DNA of 13,602 bases from the NCBI GenBank assembly GCA_023143305.1, contig JAGLHV010000010.1:1-13602 (forward strand), given 5' to 3'. A program made the translations under genes and the position numbers. This DNA comes from a bacterium. Its GTDB lineage: Bacteria; CBDUZB01; JAGLHV01. Under the pieces are notes generated by a model, which saw only the letters and a list, made by a program, of their open reading frames with translations, was not told where the DNA came from and did not search any database. Of this stretch, positions 13,490-13,602 are shown in pieces (position 1 is the stretch's first letter; each line of letters opens with the position of its first letter).

Positions 13490-13558
13490 ATTAATAATCT
13501 TATTCTCTTTTTTATTAATAATCCTATTCTCTATTTCATCATTAATAATCTTATTCTC
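13490..13558. repeat. Three-copy 18-base tandem repeat inside the GxxExxY fragment
   Basis: ATTAATAATCYTATTCTC occurs at 13490-13507, 13514-13531 and 13541-13558, with spacers of 6 and 9 bases. Both periods (24 and 27) are multiples of three, so the minus-strand frame is kept and reads ENKIIN-type units. Only one position differs in the middle copy. Confidence 0.9.
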
Positions 13559-13602
13559 TATTATCCGACTAAAAAAACTTCCATGCACTATTTTATTACG
13601 TG

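Larger units (their letters stand above)
13364..13602 (-). pseudogene. Fragment of a GxxExxY-type (PDDEXK_3) protein gene, 3' part lost
   Basis: The frame is open to the right edge, so the true start may lie outside; the only in-window candidate is GTG 13588, without a ribosome site. From that GTG, residues 31-50 (NKIINKISDNCLKVFVEVHNDI region) resemble the first helix of GxxExxY proteins, which usually reads like NKI..EISD.VLKVF.EVHN..GPGFLE. The following glycine-proline and glutamate motif is missing; instead there are 24 basic, low-complexity residues up to a stop at 13364. The N-terminal part repeats ENKIIN/ENRIIN/ENKIIN. Base composition and repeats after the break match the neighbouring intergenic repeats. 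A decayed, non-functional remnant is the best reading. A small real protein is less likely. Confidence 0.55.

Overview
The window is AT-rich (roughly one third G+C by eye) and reads as chromosome of a diderm, probably anaerobic bacterium. Evidence for a diderm is two lipobox signal peptides and a CsgG-type outer-membrane lipoprotein. Evidence for anaerobic sulfur chemistry is a homocysteine-biosynthesis (DUF39/HcyBio) protein. Promoters are classical sigma-70 type (TTGACN, 17-18 bases, TATAAT-like), and most genes have AGGAGG-like ribosome sites. The gene mix and the degenerate 7- and 8-base tandem arrays between genes recall uncultivated lineages such as Omnitrophota and their relatives. That placement is an impression, not proof.

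Left part (1-3760), all on the minus strand. A YbgC-type acyl-CoA thioesterase has its own promoter. Next come two lipoproteins, a GNA1162/DUF799 protein and a CsgG-like protein, on one promoter and closed by a strong terminator at 1480-1511. Then come a glycine-rich membrane protein and the first 254 codons of a lysine-ketoglutarate-reductase/saccharopine-dehydrogenase-type protein that runs off the left edge.

Centre (3761-9600), mostly plus strand. A 490-base spacer carries divergent promoters. It precedes a two-gene unit: a single polypeptide fusing an anti-anti-sigma STAS domain, a four-cysteine zinc ribbon and an RsbW/SpoIIAB-like HATPase, followed 4 bases later by a TPR protein. A minus-strand conserved protein of unknown function comes next. 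After it is a PabB-PabC fusion for p-aminobenzoate (folate) synthesis, which ends at a terminator shared tail-to-tail with the ribosomal operon.

Right part (9600-13602), minus strand: rplM-rpsI (L13-S9) on its own promoter, nadA (quinolinate synthase, TTG start), and a HcyBio protein. The HcyBio gene has a strong promoter and an 87-base leader with two mutually exclusive hairpins. The spacers here are full of repeats: a period-7 array, a period-8 array, a 47-base dispersed element in two copies, and a G+C-rich palindrome lying in the decayed 3' end of a GxxExxY-type gene fragment at the right edge.

The most notable items are the one-chain STAS/zinc-ribbon/kinase regulator with its TPR partner, the attenuator-like leader of the HcyBio gene, the dispersed repeat whose differences look partly amino-acid conservative, and the uncharacterised 228-residue family. 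No CRISPR array, tRNA, rRNA, transposase or clear defence system is visible.
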